Source: Corylus avellana
Lineage: Eukaryota; Streptophyta; Magnoliopsida; Fagales; Betulaceae
Reading direction: 5' to 3'
NCBI RefSeq assembly: GCF_901000735.1
Contig: NC_081547.1
Location: 12,321,156 to 12,385,155 of the forward strand
Length of the DNA: 64,000 bases
Positions within the stretch are counted from its first letter, which is position 1, and each line of letters opens with the position of its first letter. The notes beneath the pieces were generated by a model. That model did not search any database, had not been told where the DNA came from, and worked only from the letters and a program-made list of their open reading frames with translations. Positions 60,302 to 64,000 of this stretch are shown in pieces. The position numbers and the translations under genes are program-made.

Positions 60302-61859
60302 AACCTGTGTGCTTTAAATCACCCAAATCACTATGTACTAAGCCAAGAAGTTCAGTTTCTCTTGTAATAGATTTACAAGGTTTTTTAGCGATTTTAGTCT
60401 CAGCACATACTTCACATCTATCCATATTGGTTTCACTTAGTGAATTAATAATTTCAATTTCTTTCATTTTCTTGATGTAGCCAAGATTTACATGTCAAAG
60501 TCTACCATGCCAAGTATTAATAGAATCAACCAAGCAAGCACAAGAAGATAAATTTTCATTAATAGTATTAGCAACATTTAATACAAAGAGATCTTGATCT
60601 TCATAGCCTTTACCAACAAACACATCATGCATAGTTATGGTAACAATGCCACCATCAAATAAAACCTTAAGTCCTTCTTTACCAAGCAAGTGTACCGAAA
60701 CAAGATTGTGTCGGAAATGTGGAACATGTAGAACATCGGAGAGTGAAAATGTTTTACCCGAAGTTAGCTTTAAGAGAGCTTTCCCTTTGCCTACCACAAG
60801 CACAGATCTATTGTCTCCAATAATTACCCACTCGGTGTTTTCCTTTATTGGTGTGTAGGAGGATAAGTCTTCATTATTTCTACAAATGTGCCTAGTAGAT
60901 GTGGAATCAGTCACCCATCCTTTTACTTCCGTAGTCATGTGAGCTTCGGATACAACCGCTGCAATGATCTCTTCAACTTCCGTCACATTTGCCTTGTTTT
61001 TTGATATTGATCCTTTGTAGTTGTTGCTAGTCATTTGCTTACATACCATTGCATAATGACTTGTTTTGCCACAAACAAAACAATTGACCTTTTTCTTTTG
61101 TATTAGAGAATGAGATATGTTGAATCTTTTCTTATTATTCCAAGGTTTTCCTTTGGGCTTATGGTCAAATTTCTTGTAGTGTTGTGGAGAACTATTATAT
61201 CTCTTTTCTACTAAATTAGCTTTGGAAATAATTTCCTTAGCTTTGTTAACCTTCTCCAAAGACCTATTCCTTTCTTCTATTTTAATATGCACTATGGTTT
61301 GTTGAAGACTCATAAAAGTCTTCTTTTGTTTGAAATGGAGTTTATACTCCATCCAAGAGTCGGGTAATTTTTCAACAAGACATTGGGTCATAAAACTTCC
61401 GGGTAGACCATCACCCTCTTTGGCTAATTTAGCAACTATGTTATGAAACTCATGAATTTGAGAAGTAATACTCTTATCATCGGTCATTTGAAAATGTAAG
61501 AAATTGCTTGCAACAAATTTCTTAGTGCCTTTATCCTCAATCACATATCTACCAACTAATTCATCCCATAAATCTCTAGCAATAGTAAAATTGCAATAAA
61601 CATCAAACAATTCATTAGATAAAGAATTCAATATAGTATTCACACATAATTTATTAGTCATCTCCCAATTTCTTAATTCTTCGGATAGTTCTTCAGATTC
61701 CTCATCTGGTCTAAGCTCGGTTAGAGCACTAGAAATTTTTGTAAAATCTAAAACTGCAAGAACCTTTTGTTGCCAACGTTTAAAATTATTTCCATCAGAA
61801 GGTTCAATTTGTGTAGCCTCTGGAAGAAATTTAGCAACAGCAAGAATTTGTGCATTCAT
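60302..61859 (-). pseudogene. Copia gag-protease-integrase start, truncated
   Basis: ATG at 61859 (MNAQILAVAKFLPEA) opens a gag of the UBN2 type. It continues with a CCHC knuckle (CFVCGKTSHYAMVC), a protease-like segment where the active-site DSG is DST (WVTDSTSTRHIC), the GAG-pre-integrase region (NTWHGRL), and a stop at 60495 where the family has a Gly. The frame stays readable for about 60 more codons (KKMKEIEIINSL, CEVCAETK) and breaks off near 60302. Reverse transcriptase and the 3' LTR are absent. The long gag frame suggests a fairly recent insertion. Confidence 0.85.
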
Positions 61860-62160
61860 AATCAACCTTTAAGATTGTTGTAAAAATAATTGGATGATAC
61901 AAAAATTCTTGTTGACACTAAATAAAATTAATCCAAACAATTAACAATAAGATAAATATAATCCAATGAATAAAATTAAAGCAAGGAAAAATCTCACAAA
62001 GGTATAAAATCATGCAAGAGCGTTGTTCTTAAAGGTTGATTTTGAGCTTCCTAGAGTGTATAACTCGGTGCGATCGGATCTCTTGACACGCAACCTCCGA
62101 GAATTAGACTATAGCGTCTACCTTCGTTAAGGACGCATTTCCAAGTAACGAAGATCAAAT
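61860..62160 (-). mobile_element. Copia leader/LTR part
   Basis: Non-coding sequence upstream of gag. 62030-62160 matches 2733-2860 in inverse orientation, so it belongs to the LTR or leader of this family. The usual initiator-Met primer site was not seen. Confidence 0.5.
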
Positions 62161-63040
62161 GAACAACCCTTTGATTGGAAGATTAAGCACAAAGATGATG
62201 AAGAATAGAGCACAAAAAACTCTCTTTAGAAATAAAAGGCAATTTTAAAGCAAGTTGGAAAACTCACTAAAAAATACCAAACTTTGATAAAATGGAAAAT
62301 CTCCCTAGTACTGTACGAGAGTTTTGAATGATGTGTAAGTACATCTAAGCCTTCTCCTCTTTTATAGAAGTGATAGGATACTTTTTCATTTAAAACCCAT
62401 GATCATGTCTTAAAGAAAAACTTGAAGAAAATGTATGAAAAATTGTTGCCTTAATGTCAAATGGTCATCAACGTATCAAAATCATATTAAAGCCAAACGG
62501 CCAACGACGGATGACTTAAACACAAACGGTAAAAAAAATAAGTAAAACATTTTAATCTCCAGCAGTCAACCTTTTAAAAACAATTAATGGCTAATTCAAA
62601 GTTTAATGACCAAATAATTGAAAAATAATGTTTGTAACGTATATAATCTAACAGGATTGGAGCAGTATGAACATAGTTCATGTGGGTTGAAAATGTGAGG
62701 GGAGTTGGTAGGAGCGAGTCTACAATTAGGAGAAACATGTTGTACAAAAAAATTATTAACTTCATCAAATAGAAAATCCATGCTTTACTCTCACTCTCAA
62801 AATAATAACATACTTCCACATGAAACATTAACTATTCTTCTAAAAATAAAATAAACAAAAAAAATAGATATTATAAAATAAAAAATTAATATTAATACAT
62901 AAGCATAAAACTAAACAAAAATATCAAAAACTAAAAACTTAAACTTAACAACTCACAAAAAGGACCAAAAATAAATTTTGGCAAAATTTTCAGCTACTGT
63001 TGGTCTGTTGGTGCATCCTGTTGGGCTGATGCAGTCGAGC
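62161..63040. other. AT-rich non-coding stretch
   Basis: Probably more of the LTR plus flank. No gene is seen. Confidence 0.5.
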
Positions 63041-63300
63041 GCAGGTTGGGAGGGATTTAGCGCAAGTGCGCTGATTCCTCAGTGACGCTGGCTACTGGGA
63101 AAAGGCACTCAAGCGCCAATTGGTAGAGATCGAGCGCCAATGTGCTGATTTGCCTGGCCTGGTGCTGTCTGCAAAGATGTGCTCGAGTGCGGTTTGGATA
63201 GGATCAAGCGCAGATGTGCTGATCCATCGAATGGTGATCCCTGTGGTGCAGTTGTGCTCAAGCCCCAAAGTGGTGCACTCGAGAGTCAATTTGCTGAACT
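63041..63300. repeat. 'gagcgc...gtgctgat' word repeat
   Basis: At least three imperfect units of 'tcgagcgc.a.ttg...gtgcgctgat'. Similar words occur at 29640-29770, suggesting retroelement-derived sequence of the same broad type. Confidence 0.5.
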
Positions 63301-63419
63301 AGATCCGGCAAAAGCTACAAAACAAGAAAAAAATAATAATAATAAAAATAATATATATATATATAGGAGATGCACATAAACAAAATAAAAACGAAATTAC
63401 AAAATTGAAAAATCCTAGC

Positions 63420-63840
63420 TACAACGACTAGAAAGATAAAATCGATCTAGACATAAATTGTTTTAAAAAATAAATCAATTCCCCGGCAACAGCGCAAAAA
63501 ACTTGTTGTGAAATTTTAATGTACTCGCAAGTGCACGAATCATTTTGCAATATTGGGATGCAAGTGCGAGGTCGAACCCAGAACGAATTGTGTTTATGAA
63601 AAAAAAATTTATCTACACCAAAAGATTTAGTTGGTTTAGATATAATTGTTTTTCATAAATACAATTCCTTGTGAGTTCGACCTTGCACTTGCATCCTTAT
63701 ATTGCAAAACGATTCGTGTACTTGGGAGCACATGAAAATTTCACAAGTTTTTGGCGCTATTGTCGAGGAATTGATTTACTTTTGAAAAGAAAAAAAAAAT
63801 CCAAATTTGAATCCAATCTGATTTTAACTCCAATGAGAGA
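63420..63840. repeat. Large inverted repeat with Athila/Tat-like words
   Basis: The left arm, about 63440-63600 ('ttccccggcaacagcgcaaa', 'gcaagtgcgaggtcgaaccc'), returns inverted at about 63655-63810 ('gagttcgaccttgcacttgc', 'tttttggcgctattgtcgag'). The words are typical of the region next to LTRs in plant Athila/Tat retroelements. The spacer is about 55 bp. Confidence 0.75.
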
Positions 63841-64000
63841 AATTTCGATTTAATTCGTTCCTTGATTTGTTAAAACTTAACCACATCATATAGGTCATCT
63901 ATTATAATTGGTTAAGCCCCACATTTTGTAAGTCTTCTCAAAGTGCGTTTTAAGCTTAAAATCAATGGTATTTCTTGTATCTTTATTAAACACCTGAAAA

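Overview
The window is nuclear DNA of a flowering plant, most likely a woody eudicot. It is AT-rich and repeat-laden, and it carries plant-specific pectin methylesterase genes with GT-AG introns and plant-type TATA boxes. Almost all the remaining coding signal is decayed transposon: hAT, Mutator, PIF/Harbinger, Copia, Gypsy and LINE remnants, a tRNA-type SINE and fold-back MITEs. The species cannot be named from the sequence. Four runs of exactly 100 N (1925-2024, 5267-5366, 20568-20667, 30962-31061) are assembly gaps of unknown true size, and each falls inside or next to a repeat.

Only two host genes look intact. Both are type-I pectin methylesterases (PMEI pro-region plus catalytic domain) on the minus strand in a tandem pair: 37879-35193 (581 codons, 941-bp intron) and 47068-43014 (586 codons, 2294-bp intron). 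Each has one phase-1 intron at the same site, a membrane anchor or signal anchor, RRLL processing sites and all catalytic residues. They should act in the cell wall, removing methyl groups from homogalacturonan after their inhibitor-like pro-region is cut off.

Layout. 1-5230: two copies of a 1.7-kb LTR-containing repeat, with a fragment of a second LTR family and a SINE between them. 5367-16923: remains of a long Gypsy-type LTR, opened by a hAT element (6554-10754, perfect 8-bp target duplication) and by a second hAT-like element (11301-15847) that itself carries another Gypsy-type LTR start and a solo LTR (14029-14934, 5-bp target duplication). 17340-18840: a second, worse decayed hAT transposase. 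19579-20567: a Mutator-type element with long inverted arms around a coding-like insert, cut by a gap. 20668-24640: a Mutator transposase pseudogene with a telomere-like minisatellite upstream. 25456-34974: a Copia pol pseudogene whose 3' half and flank occur twice in tandem (about 3.9 kb each), sharing a MITE that splits the reverse transcriptase and a long hairpin. 35193-47160: the PME pair. 47170-52180: mostly AT-rich non-coding sequence with a small hAT MITE and a possible retrocopy. 52184-57249: a small LTR element, a solo LTR and a PIF/Harbinger pair of pseudogenes. 57250-64000: non-coding sequence, a truncated Copia gag on the minus strand, and a large inverted repeat at the right edge.

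I found no clearly new biological system. The most informative signals are the excess of premature stops explained by C-to-T change in the transposases, several nested insertions that can be ordered in time by their target duplications, a possible gene-capturing Mutator element, a SINE family with a perfect 13-bp target duplication, and a duplicated 23-bp hairpin with a base-paired double change.
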